A stretch of 64,000 bases of DNA, from positions 14,848 to 78,847 of the forward strand of contig CAXHCA010000011.1 in NCBI GenBank assembly GCA_964015035.1, given 5' to 3'. The position numbers were made by a program, and so were the translations under genes. Under the pieces are notes generated by a model. That model ran no database searches. It was given only the letters and a program-made list of their open reading frames with translations, and had not been told where the DNA came from. Shown here piece after piece: positions 51,977-61,606 of this stretch. The stretch comes from BQJU01 sp964015035. Its GTDB lineage: Bacteria > Bacteroidota > Bacteroidia > Chitinophagales > Saprospiraceae. Every line of letters begins with the position of its first letter. Within the stretch, counting starts at the first letter, position 1.

Positions 51977-53694
51977 TAGATATTCTGTTTTTTGAGTTGA
52001 TCAATGATGTAATCGGATGTTCTCCAGGCCAGAGCCATGATTGTCCAAGTCGGATTTTTGTCGGCTTGGGACACAAATGGACCGCCATCGACCACAAATA
52101 CGTTTTTGGCGTCATGCAATTGTTCATACTCATTGGTGACCGAGCGCTTTGGATCTTTACCCATGCGAGTGGTCCCCACTTCGTGAATAATGCGTCCGGG
52201 GGCCTCCAGTCCATAGTCCTGATCTTTACCCGGTTTAGTACCCAAAGGCTTGGCACCCATAGCATCAAAGATTTCTTCAAAAGTATTGTGCATGTGTTTG
52301 GCCTGGTTGCGCTCGTGATCCGACCAGGTGTAGTTGAAGCGCAGGACCGGAATGCCAAATTCATCTACTACATTGGGGTCAATTTCGCAGTAGTTGTCTT
52401 CCCGGGCAATGCATTCTCCACGACCGGAAATACCCATCATCGCACCGTAATACCTACTGACCTCCTGGCGCAATTTTGGCCCGTAACCGCCCACCTTACC
52501 ACCAACAAATTTATTAAAATCGGTAATGCCAAACCCAAAACCATAGGAAGGCATACCCATGCCGCCCCAGACCTCTATGTGATATCCGCGTGGGAAGTCC
52601 AATTTTTTATTGTCGAGCCACCAGGGGGTATAGACGTGCATACCGCCAACCCCGTCTTCGTTATACACCTTGCGATCCATCAATGCGGGGACAAAGGCCG
52701 AGCGACTGGCACCGGTAGAGTCGTGCAGGTATTTACCCACCAACCCACTGCTGTTGCCCAACCCATTGGGGTGTTGTTTGCTCTTGGAGTTGAGCAGAAT
52801 GCGAGCCGAACCACAAGCAGAAGCCGCCAAAACCACTACTTTTCCCTTTAACTGATATTCTTTGCGGTCTTCTTTGTTGATAAAGGAAACCCCCGTAGCT
52901 AATCCTTCGTCATTCGTAATCACCTCCCGAGCCATGGCATTGACATACAAGTCAATTTTACCTCCGGATTTTTGTGCCGGAAAGATTAAGCAAGTGCCGG
53001 AAGAAAAATCAGCATAAACACTACACCCACGGCTACATTGGCTACAGTAAAAGCAGACGCCCCGATCTTCATTGATGCGCTTGGTGAGAATGGACAAACG
53101 GGCTGGAATAACAGGAACATTAGCCTTGCGAGCTCCTTTGATATAATATAATTCGTGCAGGCGGGGTTTTGGTGGTGGCAGAAAGAAACCATCGGGTTCG
53201 TTGCGCATGCCCTCTTTGCTGCCAAAGACCCCAATCAGTTTATCCACTTTGTCATAATAAGGCTTCACGTCCTCATAACCAATCGGCCAGTTATCCCCTA
53301 GTCCATCAATATCTTTATGTTTAAAATCGTCTGGGCCAAAGCGCAGGGAGATGCGGCCCCAATGGTTGGTTCGGCCACCCAACATCCGCGAACGGAACCA
53401 ATCAAATTCGGTGCCTTCTGTTCTGGTGTAAGGTTCTCCTTCAATTTCCCATCCACCGTAGGCACTGTCGAAGTCGCCAAATGGCCGGGATGTGCTGGCG
53501 CCTCTGCGGGGAGATTCCCAAGGCCACCGCAATTGAGTTTTTTGTTCCGGATCAGCAGGGTCGAAGTAGGGGCCTGCCTCAATAATGGCAATTTCTAAGC
53601 CTGCTTCCGACAGGATTTTGGCGGCCATCCCTCCGCCTGCACCGGAACCGATGATGATTGCATCGTATTCTTTCGATGATTTTAGGATTTGCAT
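51976..53694 (-). CDS. GMC-family FAD-dependent dehydrogenase (large subunit)
   Basis: The 572-residue flavoprotein (ATG at 53694, MQILKSSKEYDAIIIGSGAG) has the FAD-binding GSGAGGGMAAKILSEAGL, the GMC signature region MLGGRTNHWGRISLRFGPDD, a Cys cluster CFYCSQCSRGCSV that may bind a metal or Fe-S centre, VVLAASACGSARILLNS and the C-terminal catalytic region HEVGTTRMGKDP..NVFVVDGGPFVS..NPTWTIMALAWR. It oxidises a sugar or alcohol, passing electrons to the subunit encoded just downstream. No cytochrome c partner is adjacent. Substrate unknown. Confidence 0.93.
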   Translation of the reverse strand: MQILKSSKEYDAIIIGSGAGGGMAAKILSEAGLEIAIIEAGPYFDPADPEQKTQLRWPWESPRRGASTSRPFGDFDSAYGGWEIEGEPYTRTEGTEFDWFRSRMLGGRTNHWGRISLRFGPDDFKHKDIDGLGDNWPIGYEDVKPYYDKVDKLIGVFGSKEGMRNEPDGFFLPPPKPRLHELYYIKGARKANVPVIPARLSILTKRINEDRGVCFYCSQCSRGCSVYADFSSGTCLIFPAQKSGGKIDLYVNAMAREVITNDEGLATGVSFINKEDRKEYQLKGKVVVLAASACGSARILLNSKSKQHPNGLGNSSGLVGKYLHDSTGASRSAFVPALMDRKVYNEDGVGGMHVYTPWWLDNKKLDFPRGYHIEVWGGMGMPSYGFGFGITDFNKFVGGKVGGYGPKLRQEVSRYYGAMMGISGRGECIAREDNYCEIDPNVVDEFGIPVLRFNYTWSDHERNQAKHMHNTFEEIFDAMGAKPLGTKPGKDQDYGLEAPGRIIHEVGTTRMGKDPKRSVTNEYEQLHDAKNVFVVDGGPFVSQADKNPTWTIMALAWRTSDYIIDQLKKQNI

Positions 53695-53805
53695 ATCGGT
53701 CTTTTTTTGACCTGAAAATAGGAAAAAATATTGGAGCAACGGGGAAATGTGTGCGGACACGGATGAAGAATGTTTCAATTTCCCCCGGTCATACTATTGG
53801 AAGGC

Positions 53806-53854
53806 GCTAAAAAAGAAAGCCAGTGGCATAGCGATGAATGCTCTACCACTGGCA
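53806..53854 (-). terminator. Intrinsic terminator of the T9SS protein gene
   Basis: GCCAGTGGcATAG (53819-53831) pairs with CTcTACCACTGGC (about 53841-53853); on the minus strand it is followed by TTTCTTTTTTAG. It lies just downstream of the gene ending at 53877. Confidence 0.8.
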
Positions 53855-53876
53855 GTCTTGAAAATTTTATCCGTTA

Positions 53877-56411
53877 CTAGCGATTCAATACTAGGGATCG
53901 GCTATTAGATTGTAGGCTTTCGGATTGTAATTTCACATAATATAAACCATTGTTCAAATGGGAGGGAATCTTCCAACTCCATTGGTCCGTTTTTTGGTGT
54001 AGCTCCTGGGTCATAACCAGGTGCCCAACCATATCATATAAGGTGATTTTTATCGGAAATTCCAGCTCATTGGCCGGAAGGCGAAAATGTAAAACACCTC
54101 TGTTTGGGTTTGGAAATATCTCTACCTGATCCATTGGTGATGCGATACCCTGAAGGTCCGTTACGGTAAGGTTAGTAACAACTACAGGATCACTTTTGTA
54201 ACCAATGTCGAGTGGGTTTCCATCGGCATCAATGGCAGTGACATTGACAATTTTGAAATTAAGCGGAGCAAAACCGTTGGTATCGGGCGTTGTGGCATCT
54301 TCTCGGATTTGGAAGTTTAAGAAACCTAGGTTACCAAAACTGGTAATATTTTCACCATCTGTTTTGCAAAAGCTGAAATCAATTCGATTACGCTCCGGAT
54401 GGGGAATAATCTTTTTCAAAATGAGCCCGCCTTCAAAAAACGTATTCTGTTCGAGGATAAATGGGATTGTTTGGGATGGTTCGACCAGAGAAGTGTCATA
54501 AATGATGGTAAAAGCAATGCCGTAAATATCCTCAACGGGATTGGCCTCTGCGCCTAGTGCAATAGTCGCGCGGAGTAAGCGTTGTAAGGCGGTTCCCTGG
54601 GCGGTAACGGTATCCCGATCGAAGGTCAGGCAAATTCCATCGGGAGCATTGGTTGCTTCTACATCTGCGGAAGGTTCGTAATCGGGAGTTGTCAAGTTGT
54701 AATTTGCAGTAAGCACCGCCACATCGGATGAGGAAATGAAACCATCACCATTGCAATCACTGTGTTTATGGTTGGTGCCATCGAGGAAGGTTCCGCTCCA
54801 ATTGGTAGCATCTTGTGGGAACCAATTGGTGTATTGGAGTTGGCGCTGTGGTCCGGCAGATTGATTGCCCCATGCGACACCAATAGCGAGATAATCATCT
54901 TTCTCAACCACTTCATTGTCATTGGCATCGCCGGGCCAGACACAATCGTCTTCACATACCGTCAACTGGCTGCAGGAATTGGTGAAACCATCGTTGTAAA
55001 AAGCGTGAATAGTCGGTACTTCCTCCTCCATGACGTTGACATTGCCGAGGTGGTCTTCGTTGGAATCCCGGTGAAAGGAGTAGGCCATGTCAATGGTTAT
55101 TGATTCCATATTAGACAGGATAGTTGCGGGGATCGACATGATATTTCGGCGGTCGCCTATAGTAAGTTCGGCAGTATTCATGGACCAGCCTTCCGAATTT
55201 TGGGGATTGTCGAAAAAGGCACAACAGACTTCTTCCGTGCTGTTGGGATCGTAACCATCGCCGCCATAAGTCAGGGGCGTGCCATCCGCCCAGAGGCTAT
55301 TCAAAAAACGATAATAGCCAAGCGGCGAGTCTGGATAGGTGCCAGGGAAGCCCCCGCCACTTACGGAAGGATTATTGTAATACGTCACGCTGGCCATTTC
55401 CTGATTGAGGAAGGTAATGGCCTGTACCGGTGGTTGGGTACAATAGGTACTTACGTTTTGGTCGCAAATACAACCATTGGCCCCATCCTCTGCATCTTGA
55501 TTATAGGCATAGAGGGTGTTCAATACCGTATCACAGCCAACGTAATCATCGGTATAACATCCCAAATCGATATCGAACCAAAAACCGGCTTTGAAGTCTT
55601 CCAAAGGAGCCCCCGATTTATTGATGATCTTGTGTCGGGTAAAGATGGAGGTATTCAATACGGGGTTGTCGGTACAGGAGAAGGAATAGGCGGTAATCTG
55701 TACTTCAACGCCAATGGGCTCACTTTCTGATTCGAGATGAGGGTATTGGTCATTGATGACGTACCACAGCATCTGATCGGGAATGACATTGGGAGATTCA
55801 GCGTCCAGGACGGGATAATCGCCATCCTGAGGATTGTAGATGCCATCATCATTTTGATCATAAAAGGGCGCCAAATCCTGATCGGGAAGCGGTTCGCCCG
55901 TTTCAGCAGCAATGATTGGATTGTTGCGGCCAGGCCATAGTCGGATTGATTCTGGGATGGGGTTGTCGATGGTTTGATTGTCGGCATAGTCTTCCTGAAA
56001 CAGGATAATATCCAGCCGGTTGACCTTCCAGATTTTGTCAAAATATCCCTGGCAACAGGGATCGGTAACCGGGTCTCCGTTAGCATCTAGCGGCCCGACG
56101 CCATAATCGTGTTTCTGGTTAGCTACTCCATAAGTACTAATGGAAACTCTTGCGAGATCTTCATCTTCCGGATCCGGCACGCCCAGCCACAAGCCTCCGG
56201 CAAATATCGAACTTATCTCTGCTTCTCCGAGAGTGTAAGGAACAAAAAATTTACCATCATTGCCATCAAAAAACATGCTGGCCGTATTGGTGAAAGTGGC
56301 ATTTACCTGGTTGCCAAATAAAACCTCTTGTGCCTGACCGGGGAATTGTGCATCCACCAGGCAGGGCATCAAAAAGAGAATCAATAAATAACAATAGTTG
56401 AAGTTTTTCAT
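53877..56411 (-). CDS. Large secreted protein with dockerin-like and cohesin-like regions and T9SS sorting domain
   Basis: The 844-residue protein has a signal peptide (residues 1-21). Residues about 25-480 form a large domain typical of Bacteroidota surface proteins (FTNTASMFFDGNDGKFFVPY, GGLWLGV, PFYDQNDDGIYNPQDGDYPV). Residues about 500-585 contain two calcium-loop segments (GDANDNEVVEKDDYLAIGVA, SDCNGDGFISSSDVAVLTAN) resembling dockerin repeats. Residues about 600-740 look cohesin-like (IYGIAFTIIYDTSLVEPS, GNLGFLNFQI). The end, VEIFPNPNRGVLHFRLPANE...NNGLYYVKLQS, is a type A T9SS sorting domain. The function is unknown, probably structural or adhesive. A terminator follows it. Confidence 0.88.
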   Translation of the reverse strand: MKNFNYCYLLILFLMPCLVDAQFPGQAQEVLFGNQVNATFTNTASMFFDGNDGKFFVPYTLGEAEISSIFAGGLWLGVPDPEDEDLARVSISTYGVANQKHDYGVGPLDANGDPVTDPCCQGYFDKIWKVNRLDIILFQEDYADNQTIDNPIPESIRLWPGRNNPIIAAETGEPLPDQDLAPFYDQNDDGIYNPQDGDYPVLDAESPNVIPDQMLWYVINDQYPHLESESEPIGVEVQITAYSFSCTDNPVLNTSIFTRHKIINKSGAPLEDFKAGFWFDIDLGCYTDDYVGCDTVLNTLYAYNQDAEDGANGCICDQNVSTYCTQPPVQAITFLNQEMASVTYYNNPSVSGGGFPGTYPDSPLGYYRFLNSLWADGTPLTYGGDGYDPNSTEEVCCAFFDNPQNSEGWSMNTAELTIGDRRNIMSIPATILSNMESITIDMAYSFHRDSNEDHLGNVNVMEEEVPTIHAFYNDGFTNSCSQLTVCEDDCVWPGDANDNEVVEKDDYLAIGVAWGNQSAGPQRQLQYTNWFPQDATNWSGTFLDGTNHKHSDCNGDGFISSSDVAVLTANYNLTTPDYEPSADVEATNAPDGICLTFDRDTVTAQGTALQRLLRATIALGAEANPVEDIYGIAFTIIYDTSLVEPSQTIPFILEQNTFFEGGLILKKIIPHPERNRIDFSFCKTDGENITSFGNLGFLNFQIREDATTPDTNGFAPLNFKIVNVTAIDADGNPLDIGYKSDPVVVTNLTVTDLQGIASPMDQVEIFPNPNRGVLHFRLPANELEFPIKITLYDMVGHLVMTQELHQKTDQWSWKIPSHLNNGLYYVKLQSESLQSNSRSLVLNR

Positions 56412-56813
56412 TGTCAGAAATTTTTATTTGAAATTACAGTTGATTGCCTTTTGATTCCCTACTTAATAAGGGATGAGGAATAGCTGATTTTGGATCGAGT
56501 GAGAGAATGGGTGATAAATATGATTTACCGAATAGCTAATTTGCAAGCAAATTGGTCCATTTTTGTTCTTTTTGCCGACATCCCAAATGCATGAGGAATG
56601 GTATCGTCATCAAGGATAAAATGGCTATTAATCTACCCCTAAACTAAATAAAATTGGGGACTTGCACAATGCCATAGAGTCAGGAATGAGTGAATGGGAA
56701 GGTTGGATGTGTGAGTGCAACGATAGCACTAAAGAATGAGCAGGAGGAAGGTGCCAGCTCTTGCTGACCGTAAGTTTAACGGCCAGCAAAAGAGCGGTGA
56801 CACAGATATGATG
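56412..56813. other. Intergenic, nothing recognised
   Basis: About 400 bases between the large T9SS gene and the CBS-domain gene. It should carry the promoter of the former on the minus strand; no TAnnTTTG match or repeat was found. Confidence 0.4.
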
Positions 56814-57245
56814 TTATTGCTTATTCAACATTTTGATGATGTCCATGGTCGTGATAATACCCTTGAAGGTATCCTCTTCCACCAGTGGCAGACAGTGGAA
56901 ATTGTTCTCCACAAAAATGTCAATGGCTTTTTGAATGGGGTCGCTGGGAGAAAGGGTTTTCAGGTCAGTGACCATAACTTCTTCAACTCGGAAAGCCTTG
57001 AGCCGGGTCTCTTCCGTAAAGCGGTCCATTTCCGTACGAGGTATACGTTGAAATAGCAGAAAGTCTGATTTACTGATCAGCCCGACGATCCCGTTAAATC
57101 GAATGACCGGGATGTGGTGAATCTTGTTTTCATCAAACAACTTTTTAACGACCTCTAATCGGTCCTTAGGGGACACCGTGGCGACCTCGGATGTCATAAT
57201 TGTAGAAATAGGAGCATTAAAATCCATCATTGGAATATTATTCAT
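56814..57245 (-). CDS. Two-CBS-domain protein
   Basis: The 143-residue protein consists of two CBS domains in tandem: PISTIMTSEVATVSPKDRLE..IHHIPVIRFNGIVGLISKSDF and VEEVMVTDLKTLSPSDPIQK..FHCLPLVEEDTFKGIITTMDI. Pairs of CBS domains bind adenine nucleotides such as AMP, ATP or c-di-AMP and sense energy state. It follows pckA by 10 bp, suggesting that it senses or modulates the PEPCK reaction, which consumes ATP. That link is inference. Confidence 0.9.
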   Translation of the reverse strand: MNNIPMMDFNAPISTIMTSEVATVSPKDRLEVVKKLFDENKIHHIPVIRFNGIVGLISKSDFLLFQRIPRTEMDRFTEETRLKAFRVEEVMVTDLKTLSPSDPIQKAIDIFVENNFHCLPLVEEDTFKGIITTMDIIKMLNKQ

Positions 57246-57255
57246 TTATGGTTAT

Positions 57256-58863
57256 TTAAAAAGTGGGCATGCCAATTTTGGGAGCTGCCGCGAGTATTTC
57301 ATCATTGGCCATGGACTCATATTTCTGGAAATTTTCGCGGAAAGCGAGTGCCAGTTTATCGGCCATGGCTTCGTAAGCATCCTCATCTTCCCAGGTTTTA
57401 CGTGGGTTCAGTATTTCTGAAGGTACATCAGGACAAATACGAGGCATAAACAATCCAAAGATTTCATGGGTTTTGTATCGAACCAAATCGAGATTGCCCT
57501 CCAGGGCTGCCTGGATCATGGCACGGGTATATTTCAATTTAATACGCTGGCCTTTTCCGTAAGGACCACCCGTCCAGCCGGTATTGATCAGCCATACGTT
57601 GACCTGGTGTTCTTGCATTTTTTTGCCCAACATTTCGGCATAGACCGTAGGATGTAAAGGCATAAAAGGCGCTCCGAAACAGGCGGAAAAAACGGCCTCT
57701 GGCTCATCCACTCCTGCTTCCGTACCGGCTACTTTGGCGGTGTAACCAGAGATAAAATGGTACATCGCCTGGCCTGGGGTCAGACGTGAGATAGGAGGCA
57801 ATACCCCAAAGGCATCACAGGTCAGGAAGAAGATGTTTTGTGGCTGACCACCTTCAGAAGGAACCAATGCATTGGGAATATGTTCGATGGGGTAAGACAC
57901 TCTGGTATTCAGTGTGATTTCGGAATTGGTATAGTCTACATTCCGAGTGCCAGGATAGAATTTGATATTCTCCAAAATGGCTCCATTGCGGATGGCCTGA
58001 TAAATTTCCGGTTCTTTTTCCTCTGAAAGGTCGATCGTTTTGGCATAACAGCCGCCTTCAAAGTTGAACACACCAGCCGGACACCAACCGTGCTCATCGT
58101 CACCAATTAGCATCCGCGAAGGGTCAGCAGAAAGGGTCGTTTTTCCAGTGCCGGAGAGGCCAAAAAATATGGCAGTATCGCCTTTTGCCCCCACATTGGC
58201 AGAACAGTGCATGGAAAGCACTTCTTTCTCCATAGGAAGCACGTAATTGAGTACGGAAAAGATGCCTTTCTTGATTTCGCCGGTATAGCCAGTACCTCCT
58301 ATAATGATTTTCTTTTGGGAGAAGTTGATGATCGCAAAATTATGCTTGCGGGTACCGTCAACTTCAGGGTCGGCCATAAAGCCGGGGGCATTGAGAATGG
58401 TCCAATCCGGAGTGAATTTCTTCAGTTGCTTTTCGGTGGGCCGTAAAAACATATTGTAGCCAAACATGTTGCTCCAGGGATATTCCGTGATCAGGCGGAT
58501 ATTGAGGCGGTAGTCTTCATCAGCACAAGCGTAGGCATCGCGCACAAATACATCCTTTTGGTCAAAGTAAGCGGCTACCTTTGCCGCAAGTGCGTCAAAC
58601 TTGTCGGCATCAAAAGGCATATTGATGTCATTCCAATCGACCGTGTCTGTAGTAAGCTTATCTTTTACGATAAAACGGTCTTTGGGCGAACGACCGGTGT
58701 ATTCCCCGGTTTCGATGCAAAGCGCCCCATTGTTGGCTAACACCCCTTGCTTACGCAAAATGGTTTGCTCCACCAATTCTGCCGGGCTGAGCTGCCAATA
58801 AATGTGCTTGGGGTGATGAATGCCGCAATCTGTAAGTGCTTTTTGTTGGTCCGTAAGATTCAT
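57256..58863 (-). CDS. pckA: Phosphoenolpyruvate carboxykinase (ATP)
   Basis: The 535-residue enzyme converts oxaloacetate + ATP to PEP + CO2 + ADP, the entry to gluconeogenesis. Signatures: ETGEYTGRSPKDRFIVKD (substrate site), MHCSANVGAKGDTAIFFGLS, P-loop GLSGTGKTTLSADPSR, metal site LIGDDEHGW, FEGGCYAKTIDLS, and NTGWTGGPYGKGQRIKLKYT near the C-terminus. The length is standard. It is co-transcribed with the CBS protein and divergent from an SDR gene. Confidence 0.97.
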   Translation of the reverse strand: MNLTDQQKALTDCGIHHPKHIYWQLSPAELVEQTILRKQGVLANNGALCIETGEYTGRSPKDRFIVKDKLTTDTVDWNDINMPFDADKFDALAAKVAAYFDQKDVFVRDAYACADEDYRLNIRLITEYPWSNMFGYNMFLRPTEKQLKKFTPDWTILNAPGFMADPEVDGTRKHNFAIINFSQKKIIIGGTGYTGEIKKGIFSVLNYVLPMEKEVLSMHCSANVGAKGDTAIFFGLSGTGKTTLSADPSRMLIGDDEHGWCPAGVFNFEGGCYAKTIDLSEEKEPEIYQAIRNGAILENIKFYPGTRNVDYTNSEITLNTRVSYPIEHIPNALVPSEGGQPQNIFFLTCDAFGVLPPISRLTPGQAMYHFISGYTAKVAGTEAGVDEPEAVFSACFGAPFMPLHPTVYAEMLGKKMQEHQVNVWLINTGWTGGPYGKGQRIKLKYTRAMIQAALEGNLDLVRYKTHEIFGLFMPRICPDVPSEILNPRKTWEDEDAYEAMADKLALAFRENFQKYESMANDEILAAAPKIGMPTF

Positions 58864-58996
58864 GAAATTGGTGTGTTAATGAATAGATATATTGCAAATT
58901 TCAAGGATAATAGGAAAAGTTAGGATGACGACTGTCATTATTAAAGATGATGCTGGTTGGAACAAACTAAATGCCTCAAAGGATGTTATTTTGGAT

Positions 58997-59716
58997 ATGG
59001 AAACAATAACAAACAAAGTCGTACTCATTACCGGTGCCAGTAAAGGAATCGGCCTTGGTATTGCCGAGGCACTGGTACAACAAGGGGCCAAAGTCGCCCT
59101 CACCAGCCGCCATTTAAAAGATGTTGAGGAAGTTGCTAAAAAGCTCAATCAAAAAGGGCCTGGCCAAGCCATTGGTATCCAATCCAATGTGGTCAATTTT
59201 GCCGATGAACAAGCTGCTGTTCAACAGGTATTGAACAAATGGGGCCAACTGGATGTGCTCATTGCCAATGCCGGAGTGGGGCATTTTGCACCCATTGAAG
59301 CGATGACTGTTGATCAATGGAATTCGACGATTGATACCAACCTCACCGGGGTCTTTCACAGTGTCAAAGCCTCTCTTGATGCCTTGAAAAAGAGCAAAGG
59401 TTATATCATCACCATCGCGAGTTTGGCCGGCACCAACTTCTTTGCTGCGGGCGCTGCTTATAATGCGAGTAAATTTGGGTTGGTTGGTTTTACCCAGGCC
59501 ATTATGCTCGATTTACGGCACTATGGTATCAAAGTGACAACCATCATGCCGGGGTCAGTGGCTACTTATTTCAATAACCATACGCCAACGGATGCTGACG
59601 CCTGGAAAATCCAACCGGAAGATTTGGGTCAAATGGTGGTAGATTTATTAAAAATGCACCCACGAACACTGCCTAGTAAGGTGGAAGTAAGGCCTAGCCA
59701 ACCGCCTAAGCGGTAA
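58997..59716 (+). CDS. Short-chain dehydrogenase/reductase
   Basis: The 239-residue SDR (ATG at 58997; METITNKVVLITGASKGIGL) has the cofactor motif TGASKGIGLGIAEALV, NAGVG, the catalytic Ser in IITIASLAGTNF and the Tyr-Lys pair YNASK. It resembles 3-ketoacyl-ACP-reductase-like or sorbitol/sepiapterin reductase-like SDRs. The substrate is unknown. A frame open upstream to 58892 adds no recognised sequence and is unlikely to be used. Confidence 0.92.
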   Translation: METITNKVVLITGASKGIGLGIAEALVQQGAKVALTSRHLKDVEEVAKKLNQKGPGQAIGIQSNVVNFADEQAAVQQVLNKWGQLDVLIANAGVGHFAPIEAMTVDQWNSTIDTNLTGVFHSVKASLDALKKSKGYIITIASLAGTNFFAAGAAYNASKFGLVGFTQAIMLDLRHYGIKVTTIMPGSVATYFNNHTPTDADAWKIQPEDLGQMVVDLLKMHPRTLPSKVEVRPSQPPKR

Positions 59717-59732
59717 GAGGTACTTACGTAAG

Positions 59733-59781
59733 GTCGCGAAGCATTGGAAATCGGCTTTTGTCATCTCTTATGCTTCGCGAC
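59733..59781. terminator. Long hairpin between convergent genes
   Basis: GTCGCGAAGCAT (59733-59744) is perfectly inverted at 59770-59781 (ATGCTTCGCGAC), loop 25 nt. It sits between the convergent SDR and patatin genes and probably ends transcription from the left. Confidence 0.55.
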
Positions 59782-59914
59782 TTTGTATAAAATGGGGAAA
59801 TGAAACATGCTCTTTGGAACCAGCGAAGCATAACGCACCCATTTGGTACGGCTCTTTTACCACTGGCCGTCGGTACTCAAGTCCTTGAATAGTGAGGGGA
59901 GAAATACGACAGCT

Positions 59915-60691
59915 CTAAAGCGCTTTTAACTTGCGGATGTCTTCCAGTTGCTCCAAGGCTGCCTCATAACCAATTTGATAAGCCTCATCCAAATGCCCCA
60001 TGCTGAAAGTGCCAAGGCGGCTTAGTTTTTCCGGCGAGATCATCAGATCGCAACTGCTGAATTTTTGTATTGAAAGGTTGGCCATGCCAATTTTAAAGGC
60101 ACGGTCCAGCACACTCTTGGATGAAGTCAAAGCGGAAGCCTTTATTTTTTCAAGGGGATTGACGTAAATGCCAATAATTTTATCGCAATGGGCGACTATT
60201 GGCTCCACCGGAAAGTTATTCGTAATGCCCCCATCAGCATAAAGTACTCCATCTATTAGTATGGGAGATAAAACCACGGGGAAGGCAGCAGATGCCAAGA
60301 CGGCTTTAATGAGTGGCCCATCGTGGAAGAATCTGGTTTTTCCAGCTAGGATATCGGTTGCAGCGACAAATAGCTTTTTGGGCAGCACCTCAAAGCGGTC
60401 TTTGGGGAAATAGGTTTTGAATATTTGGTAAAACTTATCGGTGTCGATCAGCCCCGGTTTTCGATAGGCATATTTATTAATCGAAAAAATGGAGGTTGAA
60501 CGAAAAAATGCCAGGATATCATCAACACTGTAGCCCGCCGCATAAAAGGCACCTACAATGGCCCCTGCACTGGCTCCCGAAATATAACTAGGATAAATGC
60601 CTTGTTCTTCCAACACTTTAATCACTCCGAGATGGGCTAAACCTCTGACTCCCCCCCCTGAGAGTACAAGTCCGTATGTGCGATCATTCAT
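59915..60691 (-). CDS. Patatin-like phospholipase (RssA/YchK type)
   Basis: The 258-residue protein (ATG at 60691, MNDRTYGLVLSGGGVRGLAH) has the oxyanion loop SGGGVRGLAHLG, the nucleophile Ser in YISGASAGAIVGAFYAAGYS (G-x-S-x-G) and the catalytic Asp in LYADGGITNNFPVEP (D-G-G). Such cytoplasmic or membrane-associated lipases deacylate phospholipids. It is coupled to the DUF6134 gene upstream (8 bp apart when the shorter start is used). Confidence 0.92.
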   Translation of the reverse strand: MNDRTYGLVLSGGGVRGLAHLGVIKVLEEQGIYPSYISGASAGAIVGAFYAAGYSVDDILAFFRSTSIFSINKYAYRKPGLIDTDKFYQIFKTYFPKDRFEVLPKKLFVAATDILAGKTRFFHDGPLIKAVLASAAFPVVLSPILIDGVLYADGGITNNFPVEPIVAHCDKIIGIYVNPLEKIKASALTSSKSVLDRAFKIGMANLSIQKFSSCDLMISPEKLSRLGTFSMGHLDEAYQIGYEAALEQLEDIRKLKAL

Positions 60692-60698
60692 ATCTCTA

Positions 60699-61292
60699 TC
60701 AATTTCGTAATTGAATTTCAAATTGAACCAACCCAGCATCTATCTCAGCACGCTGAAGTTGACCATCCTGATAATGATACAAATTTTCTCTTCCCTTCTC
60801 ATTATATTTTTTATAAGAATGATCTCCAATTGAAGAGACAACGTGGAAATCGCCATTCTCTTCAGAAAAAGAACTTTCAATATTGATAGGTTCTTTGACT
60901 AAAAGTAAAATTGCAGGATAAACAATAGGGTCGGATACCAACTTATCTTGTTCATTTTTACTTTGAATATGATATTTTCCTCCTGACCAGCGGGTTTTTG
61001 TATGGTCCCGAATTTTTCCATTTACCTTGACGCTTGCATCTGCGGACAGTAAAAAATCTTGTTTCATAGTGACCACTACTTCGTACAAAACGGTGATATC
61101 TTTAATGACATGGGCATTGACTTGGGTGTAACTTCTATAAGTGAACAGATTATCCCGGTATGTTTTTTCGACTCTCAACTCACCGATGGTTTGATCAAGC
61201 CTTACTACATCAAAATAGAGTACTTCAGAAGATTGGTCTTTTGGAGAAATGAGCAGCATCAGAGATAGAAAGAAGGAAAAGCCCATGAACAC
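60699..61292 (-). CDS. DUF6134 secreted protein
   Basis: The 197-residue protein has a signal peptide (residues 1-19) and one beta-rich domain: LYFDVVRLDQTIGELRVEKT YRDNLFTYRSYTQVNAHVIK, YEVVVTMKQDFLLSADASVK, RDHTKTRWSGGKYHIQ, DPIVYPAILLLVKEP. This matches DUF6134, a Bacteroidota family of unknown function expected in the periplasm. Met3 (61286) is an equally good start. It heads an operon with the patatin gene. Confidence 0.82.
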   Translation of the reverse strand: MFMGFSFFLSLMLLISPKDQSSEVLYFDVVRLDQTIGELRVEKTYRDNLFTYRSYTQVNAHVIKDITVLYEVVVTMKQDFLLSADASVKVNGKIRDHTKTRWSGGKYHIQSKNEQDKLVSDPIVYPAILLLVKEPINIESSFSEENGDFHVVSSIGDHSYKKYNEKGRENLYHYQDGQLQRAEIDAGLVQFEIQLRN

Positions 61293-61509
61293 ATGATTTA
61301 GTAAATCTATTTGGAAAATTCACGGTGCAAAGTTTAATGTGAACGGCATGATTTAAAATGAGCAACTTTACGGTGCGTATATGATTAAAATCACCTGGGG
61401 CTATTTCCTCACTGAAATTATCGCAGTTTTTTATCAATAGAAGTGCAATGCGTGGCCTGGGAAACCTATGTTGAAGGGAGTGTGTAAAAGGACCAAGAAA
61501 GTCAGCTGT

Positions 61510-61574
61510 AAAAACAATTGATAAAAGGCTCACTTGGTATATCGATTTTCACGATATGCGATTTGAGCCCTTTT
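61510..61574 (-). terminator. Intrinsic terminator of the alkaline phosphatase gene
   Basis: TGAGCCCTTTT (61564-61574) pairs with AAAAGGCTCA (61523-61532); an inner TATCG/CGATA pair closes the loop. On the minus strand it is followed by TTTTATCAATTGTTTTT. The remaining bases 61293-61606 show no gene. Confidence 0.7.
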
Positions 61575-61606
61575 ACACAACCCCACACAACTTATCCTAC
61601 AGCGCC

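Noticed and set aside
58455..58475. CCAAACATG match inside pckA as another family I end
   Set aside because: It is in conserved coding sequence and lacks the rest of the terminal repeat.
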